This document shows positions 1 to 7,794 of a stretch of DNA of 34,953 nt, in pieces. Every line of letters starts with the position of its first letter. The stretch's first letter is position 1. Source of the stretch: Halobacteroidaceae bacterium (GTDB taxonomy: Bacteria > Bacillota > Halanaerobiia > B1SED10-174); NCBI GenBank assembly GCA_003554585.1, contig PWGV01000081.1:1-34953 (forward strand), in the 5' to 3' direction. The translations under genes and the position numbers were made by a program. The notes beneath the pieces are model-generated. The model had not been told where the DNA came from, did no database searches, and saw nothing but the letters and a program-made list of their open reading frames with translations.

Positions 1-1463
1 AAATAGCGGGTAACCTCGGGGTGAGTTATGGTAACCGGTCCACCTTTTTTAATCTGTTCTTTGAAGAGGGGGATCGCGCTGCCCTCGCTTCCTAAAACAT
101 TACCAAAGCGGACGGCCACGTAGTCGGTTTTACTCTGGTTATTTTTGGCCTGGATAACACGTTCGGCAATTCGCTTGGTCGCTCCCATTACATTTGCAGG
201 GTTAACTGCCTTGTCGGAGGAAATTAAGACAAAGCATTCCGCTGCAAAATTGTGGGCTTCTTCGCTGACATTTATGGTCCCGAAAATATTGTTTTTCACA
301 GCCTCCGAAGCATTGGTCTCCATCAGCGGAACATGTTTATAGGCGGCGGCGTGGAAAATTACCTGGGGCCGGTGGGTTGAAAAAACATCCTTAACCCTCC
401 CCCGGTCCTGGATAGTTCCCACAACTGGAACAAGTTTTATATCAGGAAATAGGGATTTTACCTCCCGGGAAACATGAAATACACTGTTTTCACTTACATC
501 AAAAAGAATTATCTCCTCCGGTTTATAATTGGCAATCTGGCGGATTAACTCCGAACCAATGGATCCCCCACCTCCAGTTACCAGGACTCCCTTGCCTTCG
601 AGGTAACCGCAGATACTTTCATTGTCAAGTTTTATCGGATCCCGGCGCAGGAGATCGTCCACCCTGACCTCCCGCAGTTGATTAATATCTACTTCTCCGC
701 TCAGCAATTCAAACATCCCGGGCAGGATGCGGACATCTATCCCTTCCTCTCGGCAGAGATTATTTATCTCCCGGATAATTGTTCCAGGAGCCGTTGGTAT
801 TGCTATTATTACCTCCTCGATTTTCTTCTTTTTGATTACTTCCTTTAAGCGGGAACGGTTACCCAAAACCTTAATCCCGTGGATTTCCATCCCCTGTTTT
901 CCGGGATCGTCGTCCATAATTCCAACCACATTATAGTTCAACTCCCCGTGTTTTTTGAGTTCCCGGATAACCATTTCCCCGGCATCTCCGGCCCCATATA
1001 TTAGGATTTTTTTCTCGGGCTTTTCAACTGATAGTTTCTTCCTTTTAGTCCTTTCCCGCCATAACCTCCAGGAAAAACGGCTTCCCCCAATGAAAAGAAT
1101 AGTCAGGGCCCAATTAATTGCAAGGATACTCCTGGGATAGACAATATTGGGATTTAGGAAAAAGTATGTACCGATCAGTCCGCTGCTGAGTGTGGTGCTT
1201 ACCACAATCATTTTTAATTCATCAAGGCTAGCATAGTGCCAGAGCCGCTTGTAGAGCCCGAAATAGTAAAACATCCCCAGCCTTGATAAAAGGGAAACCC
1301 CAAGAATATTGAATAGGACAGCAGGCTGAAGGTAGGTTGAAGGAATATTAAAATCAAATCGCAACAAAAAACCCAGGAAAAAAACCAGGCAAACCACAAT
1401 GGAATCAAGGAAAATTAAAGCTATCCTTCTGTAACTTCCCCCCAAAAAAATCATCCTTTCCAT
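1..1463 (-). CDS. Membrane-bound nucleotide-sugar epimerase/dehydratase (CapD/PglF/WbpM type), 3' end cut by window edge
   Basis: I translated this by hand from the ATG at 1461-1463, which directly follows the parB-like stop; an AAAGG lies 9 nt upstream. 487 codons are visible. Residues 1-135 hold about four hydrophobic segments, followed by a Rossmann-like CoA-binding domain (ILIYGAGDAGE) and then a second Rossmann domain with VLVTGGGGSIGSELIRQI. Further on are HAAAYKHVPLMET, ISSDKAVNPANVMGATKRIA and VRFGNVLGSEGSAIPLF. The Met in NVMGATK, where classical short-chain dehydrogenases have Tyr, and the S-D-K stretch are typical of UDP-GlcNAc 4,6-dehydratases such as PglF and WbpM (family knowledge). 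The reaction would be UDP-GlcNAc to the UDP-4-keto-6-deoxy sugar at the cytoplasmic face, feeding surface glycan synthesis. The C-terminal part lies beyond position 1. Exact sugar specificity is inferred. Confidence 0.93.
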   Translation of the reverse strand, partial: MERMIFLGGSYRRIALIFLDSIVVCLVFFLGFLLRFDFNIPSTYLQPAVLFNILGVSLLSRLGMFYYFGLYKRLWHYASLDELKMIVVSTTLSSGLIGTYFFLNPNIVYPRSILAINWALTILFIGGSRFSWRLWRERTKRKKLSVEKPEKKILIYGAGDAGEMVIRELKKHGELNYNVVGIMDDDPGKQGMEIHGIKVLGNRSRLKEVIKKKKIEEVIIAIPTAPGTIIREINNLCREEGIDVRILPGMFELLSGEVDINQLREVRVDDLLRRDPIKLDNESICGYLEGKGVLVTGGGGSIGSELIRQIANYKPEEIILFDVSENSVFHVSREVKSLFPDIKLVPVVGTIQDRGRVKDVFSTHRPQVIFHAAAYKHVPLMETNASEAVKNNIFGTINVSEEAHNFAAECFVLISSDKAVNPANVMGATKRIAERVIQAKNNQSKTDYVAVRFGNVLGSEGSAIPLFKEQIKKGGPVTITHPEVTRY

Positions 1464-2384
1464 CTATTTTAACCTTTTTTTATCCCCGGTAACCCCTCCA
1501 GGAATTGCTTGTTCCAGAAGGCTTTCTAGATATTTAAACTCAGCGATAATATCTTCCTTCTTTTCGGCAAGAATTTCATGTTTGCTTTCCATGATTTTGG
1601 TTAAAATTCCTTCCAGGCGGTTAAAGGCTTTCTCCAGTTCCTCAAAACTTGGTTCTTTATCTTCATTTTCAAAATCTCCCTTTTTCATTTTTTTTTGCTC
1701 CCGGTTGATTAAAATACCTGCAACAATTTCTTCCAGGGGAACAACCGGGTTCTTGCGGAAGGTGTCAACAATTTTGCGGGTTTCACCCCGGCTTAAATTA
1801 TATTTTAAAATATAGTCAAGGAGCTGGTTTTTCTTGGTAGGATCATCAGTGCTTTTATCCAGGGTATTGGCCTGGGAAATGTGGGAAAGGGTCAGCGGTG
1901 AATCTTCCCCGTAATAATTTTCCAGCACCTTTTTTTGATAGAACTGGTTTACCTCAAGAATATTCAACCAATCATTAATAGTAGTCCTGGGAATACCCAG
2001 CCGCCTGCTGGCCTCTTTTTTTGATAACTCTTCTTCTTTAATGTAATCTCTTATTGCTATGGCGCGCTCCAGGGGATTTAAATTTTCTCTCTGCAGGTTT
2101 TCCGCAAGCTGGATCAAACGTACTCTTTCCCGCTCCATGTTTTTCCTTACAACCATTGCCCAAACAGTTTTTTTCCCTTTTTCCTTGAGCGCCATGATCC
2201 GGCGCTCCCCGGCGATCAAAATATAATTTTCTTGTCCAGGTTTAACAATAACTGGCTGGATTTGGCCAATTTCTTCTATTGAACGGGCGAGGGCGGCGAG
2301 GCTTTCTTCACGAAATTCTCGGCGGACTTGATACCTGTCAATTTTAATTTTTCCCAATTCGATATTTTTTAATTCCATCGACAT
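1464..2384 (-). CDS. Orphan ParB/Noc-like DNA-binding protein
   Basis: A ParB-family protein of 306 residues. The N-terminal ParB/Srx domain carries the nucleotide-binding box AGERRIMAL and the second box AENLQRENLNPLERA, which in ParB and Noc form the CTP pocket (family knowledge). A helix-turn-helix follows (LSKKEASRRLGIPRTTINDW), then a charged, probably helical C-terminus. There is no parA next to it; the neighbours are polysaccharide genes. The open frame extends upstream to an ATG at 2402, but a GGAGG at 2389-2393 sits 4 nt before the ATG at 2382-2384, and the promoter at 2414-2443 would leave that upstream ATG almost leaderless, so I prefer 2384. The stop abuts the start of the dehydratase gene, suggesting co-transcription. 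The role is unknown: chromosome segregation, nucleoid occlusion or a local regulator. Confidence 0.88.
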   Translation of the reverse strand: MSMELKNIELGKIKIDRYQVRREFREESLAALARSIEEIGQIQPVIVKPGQENYILIAGERRIMALKEKGKKTVWAMVVRKNMERERVRLIQLAENLQRENLNPLERAIAIRDYIKEEELSKKEASRRLGIPRTTINDWLNILEVNQFYQKKVLENYYGEDSPLTLSHISQANTLDKSTDDPTKKNQLLDYILKYNLSRGETRKIVDTFRKNPVVPLEEIVAGILINREQKKMKKGDFENEDKEPSFEELEKAFNRLEGILTKIMESKHEILAEKKEDIIAEFKYLESLLEQAIPGGVTGDKKRLK

Positions 2385-2413
2385 TGATCCTCCGTTTTTC
2401 ATTTCTTTCCGCC

Positions 2414-2443
2414 TAATTCAACAAATACGATCTCTTTTCCTGC
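2414..2443 (-). promoter_or_regulatory. Sigma-H-like promoter of the parB-like gene
   Basis: The minus strand reads GCAGGAAAA-N12-GTTGAATTA. This fits the Bacillus sigma-H consensus RnAGGAwWW-N11/12-RnnGAATww at every defined position. The transcript would start near 2409, about 25 nt before the ATG at 2384. It lies just downstream of the wzz terminator, so parB-dehydratase would form a separate unit. Confidence 0.6.
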
Positions 2444-2539
2444 AGAGAATTGCAGAACTGCCCAAACCGGACCAGAACTATTTGCCTTTTCCTGTTTTTC
2501 TTTTCCCCTAAATCTTTTAATTAGTGTATTTTTCCGAAA

Positions 2540-2571
2540 CAAAAGGCGGAGCAAAATTCTCTCCGCCTTTG
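2540..2571 (-). terminator. Intrinsic terminator after wzz
   Basis: A 10-bp perfect stem (plus-strand arms AAAGGCGGAG at 2542-2551 and CTCCGCCTTT at 2561-2570) with a 9-nt loop. On the minus strand it is followed by TTTTGTTTC. It lies about 40 nt after the wzz stop and also has a T-rich flank on the plus strand. Confidence 0.8.
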
Positions 2572-2610
2572 TTTTATTTAATTTTCAAACTGCTTTTTAC
2601 CTTTTTAACC

Positions 2611-3813
2611 CTATTCGTTTCCTTTTTCATCTTCCCGCAGGAAATGGTAAAACAAAAGACCGCCTGTTCCAAGGAAAATCCCCAAAACTCCAGCCAGGGC
2701 GAGGTTCAACTTATGATTCGGTGCTACTCTCCCTTCTCTAATATAGGGTTCTTCCATTATCGCAATTCCACATCCGGAAAGATTTTCTAAAAAGAAGTTA
2801 AGAGATTCATACTCCTGGACAATTCGTGCTAAATTTGCGTCGGCTCTTTCATGCCGCCGCTGCAGATCAATTTTTTCGGTCTTGACCTCCAGCAATTGGA
2901 ACTGAATTTCTTCAATTTCTTCATGCATTTCTCCGGTCAATTTTTCCAGATCTGATTTTTTGTTCTCCAGCTCTTCCAACCGGACCCGTTGATCTATACT
3001 CTGCTGTCTGAGAAAAACCCAAACGGGGCTTACTTCTTCCAGATGCAAGGCAAGTTGTCTTAGGTTTTGGTAATATGTTTCCTGTAATAACCGATCCATA
3101 CTCCGGATAGCCTCATCAACATCCCCTTCTTCCTTCGCTACCAATTCTTCAAGGAATGGAGAAGTTGTTCGAAGAACATCCAGTTCAACCTTTGTTTGCT
3201 GGAGTTCATCCATGTAAGAAGTTACATTCCTCTCCAGCCAGGAAAGCCTATTTTCCATTTGTTCAATGTTATTTTCTTTCTGGAAAGCGATTAGTCGATC
3301 ATTAATCTCCTCAAAATTCCTGGTGGCACTCCTCATTGTTGCTTCTAACTGGGCAAGATTTTCCCGGTTTTGGGAAGTAATATATTTCATTAATTCCTTA
3401 TTATTAGTCTCAATCCAGGCCGAGAGTATATCCCTTGCTGCTTCTGGATCATTGTCCCGGAAAGAAAGGAACAAGAAATTATCTTCTCCATCCAGTTCTG
3501 ATTCCAGGCTGCGAGCAGTTATTTCCCGACCAAAATCCTGGCCAATTTTTTCCTGCAGGGGGTTCATAACCAGTTGGCTGGTAAAAAAAGACACGTACCC
3601 TGACAGGGAAAGAGAAACCACCTCTGTTCCATTTGCTTCACCAGGTATCGGCCTAATCCGAAGAGTTGCCCTGCTCTCAAAAACGGGGTCCAAATAGACA
3701 AAGGTGTAAAGAGAAGCCAGCAATACAGCCAGGATAAAAATCCCGATTATGAAATACTTGCCTTTCCAGAGCTTGAAAAAGAGTTCGCGCAAATCAATTT
3801 CATATTCTTCCAA
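2611..3813 (-). CDS. Wzz/chain-length determinant family protein (polysaccharide co-polymerase)
   Basis: Expected to set the length of polysaccharide chains at the inner membrane. It has a short cytoplasmic N-terminus, a first membrane helix (YFIIGIFILAVLLASLYTFV), a long periplasmic part that is mostly predicted coiled coil (residues about 130-330), and a second helix near the C-terminus (LNLALAGVLGIFLGTGGLLF) preceded by the Pro-containing PNHKLNL that is typical of Wzz proteins. No Walker motifs follow, so this is a Wzz-only protein without a BY-kinase domain. The open frame could begin at a TTG at 3834, but the run GGGGGAGGG lies inside it, 6 nt before a second TTG at 3811-3813, so I choose 3813 (400 residues). 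It follows the DegT gene by about 40 nt and is the last gene before a terminator. Confidence 0.87.
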   Translation of the reverse strand: MEEYEIDLRELFFKLWKGKYFIIGIFILAVLLASLYTFVYLDPVFESRATLRIRPIPGEANGTEVVSLSLSGYVSFFTSQLVMNPLQEKIGQDFGREITARSLESELDGEDNFLFLSFRDNDPEAARDILSAWIETNNKELMKYITSQNRENLAQLEATMRSATRNFEEINDRLIAFQKENNIEQMENRLSWLERNVTSYMDELQQTKVELDVLRTTSPFLEELVAKEEGDVDEAIRSMDRLLQETYYQNLRQLALHLEEVSPVWVFLRQQSIDQRVRLEELENKKSDLEKLTGEMHEEIEEIQFQLLEVKTEKIDLQRRHERADANLARIVQEYESLNFFLENLSGCGIAIMEEPYIREGRVAPNHKLNLALAGVLGIFLGTGGLLFYHFLREDEKGNE

Positions 3814-3853
3814 AAAACTCCCTCCCCCAAACAAAAAATCTTATAAACACGGT

Positions 3854-4951
3854 TTACCTCCAGGCCTCATAAAAAGAACCAATTGCCCTACTAATTTTTT
3901 GAAGTTCCTCATTATTTAAACCAGGATGCACTGGAATTGAGAGAACCTCCTGGCTGGCCTGTTCGGTAATAAGAAGTGAATAATCACCCAAACCCAGTTC
4001 CTGGTAATATGGCTGTTGATGCAGCCCCCTGGGATAGTGAATCCCCGTTCCTACACCTTCTTCCCTCAGGTGCTTCTGAAGTTCATCCCGCCTCTGGCAA
4101 CGAAGGGTATACTGATTATAGGAGTGATAACACTGCGGCGGAATATAGGGGGTTTCTACCTCGGGGATCATCCCCAGTTGCTGATCAAAAAATTCGGCGT
4201 GAGTCCTGCGGATAGCCACAAATTTTTCCAACCGCTCAAGCTGCACCAAACCCATTGCGCCACCCATTTCGGTCATGCGGTAATTAAAACCCATTTGCTT
4301 GTGGTTATAGCGCTCCGGAGCTCCATGGTTGATATAAAGACGAATTTTTTTGGCCAGGACTTCGTCGGAGGTTACTACCATTCCTCCCTCACCTGTTGTC
4401 ATATTCTTGGTAGGATAGAAACTAAAGATCCCCGCCCTTCCCAGGGCACCTACAGGTCTGTCTGCGAATCTGGAACCGTGGGCCTGGGCAGCGTCCTCAA
4501 GCAAATCAACTTCATATTTTTGGGCCAGATATTCAAAATCAGCCATATTACATGGTAGCCCGTAAAGGTGAACAAGCAAAATTGCCTTAATAGAACTGTC
4601 TCTGGCCAGGATTTCCTCGGACTGTTCAGGATCAAGGTTAAAAGTTCTGGGCTCAATATCGGCAAAAACAGGGCGGGCTCCAGTGTTAAGAATTGAGTTA
4701 GAAGTAGCAATAAAGGTAAAGGGAGTTGTTAATACCCGATCCCCCGGGCCTAACCCCAAGCCAAACATCAGAGCCTGCAGGGCTGTAGTTCCCGAAGAAG
4801 TTGCAATTGCCTCCGAAGCCCCAATTCTCCCTGCGAAGTTTTCCTCAAATTTTTTAACCCGGTCTCCGGCAGCAAGCATTCCCGAAGCCAGGACCTCCTG
4901 GACAGCATTTTTTTCTTCTATTCCTAAAATTGGCCTGGCAACTGGGATCAC
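3854..4951 (-). CDS. DegT/DnrJ/EryC1/StrS sugar aminotransferase (GnnB- or WlbC/WbpE-like)
   Basis: A PLP-dependent transaminase of 365 residues, the usual length for the family. The PLP-binding Lys is in SFYPTKNMTTGEGG, the phosphate-contacting stretch is TSSGTTALQALMFGLG, and LLEDAAQAHG carries the Asp that contacts the PLP ring nitrogen. It starts at a GTG overlapping the stop of the preceding oxidoreductase gene by 4 nt (GTGA), so the two are translationally coupled. A 3-oxidase plus aminotransferase pair converts UDP-GlcNAc to UDP-GlcNAc3N (GnnA/GnnB, used for amide-linked lipid A) or a uronic acid to its 3-amino form (WlbA/WlbC in O-antigen). The neighbourhood allows both; I lean to GnnB because of the partner's features. 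Confidence 0.92.
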   Translation of the reverse strand: MIPVARPILGIEEKNAVQEVLASGMLAAGDRVKKFEENFAGRIGASEAIATSSGTTALQALMFGLGLGPGDRVLTTPFTFIATSNSILNTGARPVFADIEPRTFNLDPEQSEEILARDSSIKAILLVHLYGLPCNMADFEYLAQKYEVDLLEDAAQAHGSRFADRPVGALGRAGIFSFYPTKNMTTGEGGMVVTSDEVLAKKIRLYINHGAPERYNHKQMGFNYRMTEMGGAMGLVQLERLEKFVAIRRTHAEFFDQQLGMIPEVETPYIPPQCYHSYNQYTLRCQRRDELQKHLREEGVGTGIHYPRGLHQQPYYQELGLGDYSLLITEQASQEVLSIPVHPGLNNEELQKISRAIGSFYEAWR

Positions 4952-5952
4952 CTGCTTAAAGCCCCCTCATCCCTGGTTTTATAGGCAAGAGTTTTTTTAA
5001 TATTTTTCTGGATGTCCATACTGATGCGGAGCGCCTCAAGCCCATCATTACCGGTAATAATTGGCTTGGTTCCCTCCTGGATACACCCAATAAAATGAGC
5101 CAGCTGATTTCGAAGAGGTTCTTCGTCTGAAGAAAAAACCCTTTCCACCTTGTTTTCCTGGTGGTACTCGGAAAAATGGTCAAGGGAGGCATAACCACCC
5201 TTGTGAGATATCGTGATCCGCCTTTCCAGGTAATCCAGTTCAATATATGCGGCCATGGTTGTAATGGTTAAACGCCGCACCTTTTTATTTGTTACCCGGG
5301 AAGCAGTCAGGGATACGATTATGTTATCTTCAAGCAGAAGATTGGCCACAGCAAAGTCCACATGCCCATTGGAAGAACGGATAACCCTTCCAAAGGACTG
5401 CATCTTCTTAACCGTCTGGGGCAAAATGGAACGCATTATATCTATATCATGGATCATCAGGTCCTGCACAACGTCTGTATCTTCGATCCTGGGATCAAAG
5501 GGGCCCATCCTATCCATGCTGACAGCTATAATCCTCTGCTCTCTAAGGATTTTGGGAAGTTCCATTACAGCAGGATTAAACCTTTCAATATGGCCGACCT
5601 GCAGAATTCTCTCCTTCTGCTTGGCCAGCTTTAAAAGTTTCTGGGCCTCTTCAACAGTTGAAGTGATGGGTTTTTCAATTAATACATCCAGTCCCTTTTC
5701 CAGGGCCTTGCGGGCAATTTCGTAGTGAGTAGTGGTAGGAGTGACAATGCTAACCGCGTCAACATTTTCTATTAATTCTTCAAGGGTGGAAAATTCCTCG
5801 ATTCCGTAGCCCCTTGCTATATCACTACTCCTCTTATCATCAATATCATAGATACCCATCAGGTCACAGATGTGTTTTAATGCTGCATATGATTTTACAT
5901 GATGGCGTCCCATGTTTCCCACACCGATCACGCCAACTTTTACTTTCCCCAA
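4948..5952 (-). CDS. Gfo/Idh/MocA family NAD-dependent sugar oxidoreductase (GnnA-like)
   Basis: A 334-residue oxidoreductase. The N-terminal Rossmann motif is VGVIGVGNMGRHH, and the family Lys lies in DVLIEKPITS (EKP motif). VGHIERFNPAV and DLMIHDIDI resemble, from memory, the oxidoreductases that sit in lipid A operons and oxidise the 3-OH of UDP-GlcNAc (GnnA). Its partner aminotransferase overlaps it by 4 nt. It starts at a TTG with GGAGG 8 nt upstream, 23 nt after the LptD-like gene. The product would be UDP-3-keto-GlcNAc, aminated by the next gene. The alternative is a WlbA/WbpB-type dehydrogenase acting on UDP-GlcNAcA for surface polysaccharide. The assignment of substrate is inference. 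Confidence 0.92.
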   Translation of the reverse strand: MGKVKVGVIGVGNMGRHHVKSYAALKHICDLMGIYDIDDKRSSDIARGYGIEEFSTLEELIENVDAVSIVTPTTTHYEIARKALEKGLDVLIEKPITSTVEEAQKLLKLAKQKERILQVGHIERFNPAVMELPKILREQRIIAVSMDRMGPFDPRIEDTDVVQDLMIHDIDIMRSILPQTVKKMQSFGRVIRSSNGHVDFAVANLLLEDNIIVSLTASRVTNKKVRRLTITTMAAYIELDYLERRITISHKGGYASLDHFSEYHQENKVERVFSSDEEPLRNQLAHFIGCIQEGTKPIITGNDGLEALRISMDIQKNIKKTLAYKTRDEGALSR

Positions 5953-5975
5953 CTTAATTGCCTCCTTTTTTGCAT

Positions 5976-7688
5976 TTAAAATGGAATTCCAATAGTAAAT
6001 TCAAAATCACTTCTAATCGGATCTGCTTCCAGGCTCCAGAAGTAGCAGTCTTCTTCCTTTTTTAATAAACCTTTTAATTTTTCAAGTTTCCCTTTTAGCA
6101 AATTTAATTCTGTCTCCAAACCCGCGGTGTAAATGGGAAAATGCTTATTTTCATTGAACTTCGCCGTCCACTTAGAAAATACCTGCTGCTTTTTTTCAAT
6201 AATATCAAAGTCAAAGGGTGTTTCACCGGTAATTTCCCTGAATGAAACCCCAATTGCAAAGTCGTGGCTGTCCCACTCCCAGGACCAGGCTAAGCTCCCT
6301 TCAAGAGCCCCCTGGAAATCAAATTGGGGATAATCATAACCTTCAAAACTCACCCGGGCGGAAAACGGTCCCCAGTCTCTATTTAAGGAGTACCTGGCTC
6401 CAATACGCTGTGATTCAATATCACCTTCCCTGAAAAAACCCAGGTCCAAAAAGCCTGCTCCTCCGCTACCGGCGTTAAAGGAAAACCTCATCTGGGGCAG
6501 CCTTTCCACCCTGGTTCCCCGGCGCTGACGAATCCACCATTTCCATTTATCCTCTTCAAATCCCAGGTCCACGTGAAGCTGTTCCCGGTAGCGCTGCCAG
6601 TCTCCAGAAAAATTTAACCCATCTACTGCAAATTCCCCCTGCAGTCGATGTAATTCTCCTTCCAGATTCCATTCAAGGGCCAGGGAATTTTCTATTTCCC
6701 TTCCCCGGTATTCCCATCCCGGGGTGAGATAATAATCATCTCCCCTGCCTTTAAAGCCCATAAAAATCTCAAATTCGGGTATGATTTTAAAACCATAGGA
6801 AGTTCCAAGCTCCCAGGGTTCATCTTTTTCTTTTTTTAAGTCAAATTTTCCCCTTACCCGGGTAGCAGGATCGTGGGAAATAGAAAGATCCAGGATTTCA
6901 ATGTAATTGGTGCTGGTAAATTCAAAATAATACTCTCCAGACCAGTTTTGGGTAATTTCATGTTCAAAGAGGAGCTCTCCCAGAAAAAGATGCTCTCGGC
7001 TAGTTGTTTCAACAAAATATTCTCCCTTAAGTTTATCGGTTATATTGTGGTCAAAAGTTAAGCCCAGAAAAAAACCTTTATCACTATCATACCCAAAAGA
7101 AGGTATAGGGAAGGGGCTGGTTATAGTTCCATCTTCATACCGCGCAACATAATAGGGCAGGAAAAAGATTGGGGTTTCCCCCCAGAGCACCGTTACGCTG
7201 TAGGCATCTATCCTTCCCTCCGGAGAAATAACTACCCGCCGGGAACTTACCCTGTAATGGGGATCTGGTAAAATACAGGGAGTTATTGCTCCCTTTTCTA
7301 TTTCCGAAAATTCCGGAGTAAACTCCAACCTGTCTCCCCAGAGAGTTAATTCATCGTAAGCAGTCCTAGGGGAAATTATCTGTCCCCTGCCTTCAGCGAA
7401 GAAAAACTGTAATTCTTCACCCTTTATTATTTCTTCTCCTTCCCGCAGGGAAACGTCACCCCGGGCAATAAGCATTTCCCGTTCAAGGTCAATGAATAGT
7501 TCTGCACAGGAAACAAAAATATCCCCGTAACGAAAATTTACTTCTCCACGGGCAGAGACCAGGTTATCCTCCAGATCATAGTCTATATCTAAGGCTTCAA
7601 GTTGAATATCCCGTTCTAAGGATTGCCCCAAAACAGAAATAGATAGGAGCAATGTAATCAGGATAGTATAGAAAATTATTTTCTGCAA
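5976..7688 (-). CDS. Short LptD/OstA-like outer-membrane protein (second LptD homologue)
   Basis: A signal peptide is followed by an OstA-type beta-taco part (residues about 25-110: LEALDIDYDLEDNLVSARG, then MLIARGDVSLREG), then the LptD junction TPCILPDPHYRVSSRRV and a C-terminal beta-barrel of alternating aromatic strands ending in Phe (GIPF). At about 570 residues it is shorter than the other LptD in this window (29751-31898). LptD proteins insert LPS into the outer leaflet (family knowledge); what a second copy does is unknown. The frame can be extended to a GTG at 7745, but that codon sits in the T-run of the upstream terminator. GGTGGAG lies 7 nt before the TTG at 7686-7688, which gives a normal signal peptide, so I choose 7688. 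It precedes the oxidoreductase/aminotransferase pair. Confidence 0.85.
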   Translation of the reverse strand: MQKIIFYTILITLLLSISVLGQSLERDIQLEALDIDYDLEDNLVSARGEVNFRYGDIFVSCAELFIDLEREMLIARGDVSLREGEEIIKGEELQFFFAEGRGQIISPRTAYDELTLWGDRLEFTPEFSEIEKGAITPCILPDPHYRVSSRRVVISPEGRIDAYSVTVLWGETPIFFLPYYVARYEDGTITSPFPIPSFGYDSDKGFFLGLTFDHNITDKLKGEYFVETTSREHLFLGELLFEHEITQNWSGEYYFEFTSTNYIEILDLSISHDPATRVRGKFDLKKEKDEPWELGTSYGFKIIPEFEIFMGFKGRGDDYYLTPGWEYRGREIENSLALEWNLEGELHRLQGEFAVDGLNFSGDWQRYREQLHVDLGFEEDKWKWWIRQRRGTRVERLPQMRFSFNAGSGGAGFLDLGFFREGDIESQRIGARYSLNRDWGPFSARVSFEGYDYPQFDFQGALEGSLAWSWEWDSHDFAIGVSFREITGETPFDFDIIEKKQQVFSKWTAKFNENKHFPIYTAGLETELNLLKGKLEKLKGLLKKEEDCYFWSLEADPIRSDFEFTIGIPF

Positions 7689-7714
7689 ACAAATCACTCC
7701 ACCGGTTTTTTTAT

Positions 7715-7743
7715 TACTTCTCCATACCGGAATAGTTCCCTGC
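7715..7743 (-). promoter_or_regulatory. Weak sigma-H-like promoter before the short lptD-like gene
   Basis: The minus strand reads GCAGGGAAC-N11-GGAGAAGTA, two mismatches from the promoter motif repeated elsewhere in the window (AGGG for AGGA, GAAG for GAAT). Its spacing to the chosen TTG (32 nt from the -10-like G) matches the other copies. Read-through from the porin gene is the alternative. Confidence 0.3.
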
Positions 7744-7745
7744 AC

Positions 7746-7780
7746 ATAAAAAAGGACCCCCGATTACTCGGAGGCCCTTT
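7746..7780 (-). terminator. Intrinsic terminator after the SLH porin gene
   Basis: Plus-strand arms AAAGGACCCCCGA (7751-7763) and TCGGAGGCCCTTT (7768-7780) form a 13-bp stem with two G-U pairs in the minus transcript and a 4-nt loop, followed by CCTTTTTTATG. It starts about 15 nt after the porin stop. Confidence 0.85.
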
Positions 7781-7794
7781 CTTTATTAATTAAC

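Noticed and set aside
1214-1408. A 64-codon minus-strand frame
   Set aside because: It lies in a different frame inside the membrane part of the dehydratase gene, whose own frame is continuous from 1463 to the edge.
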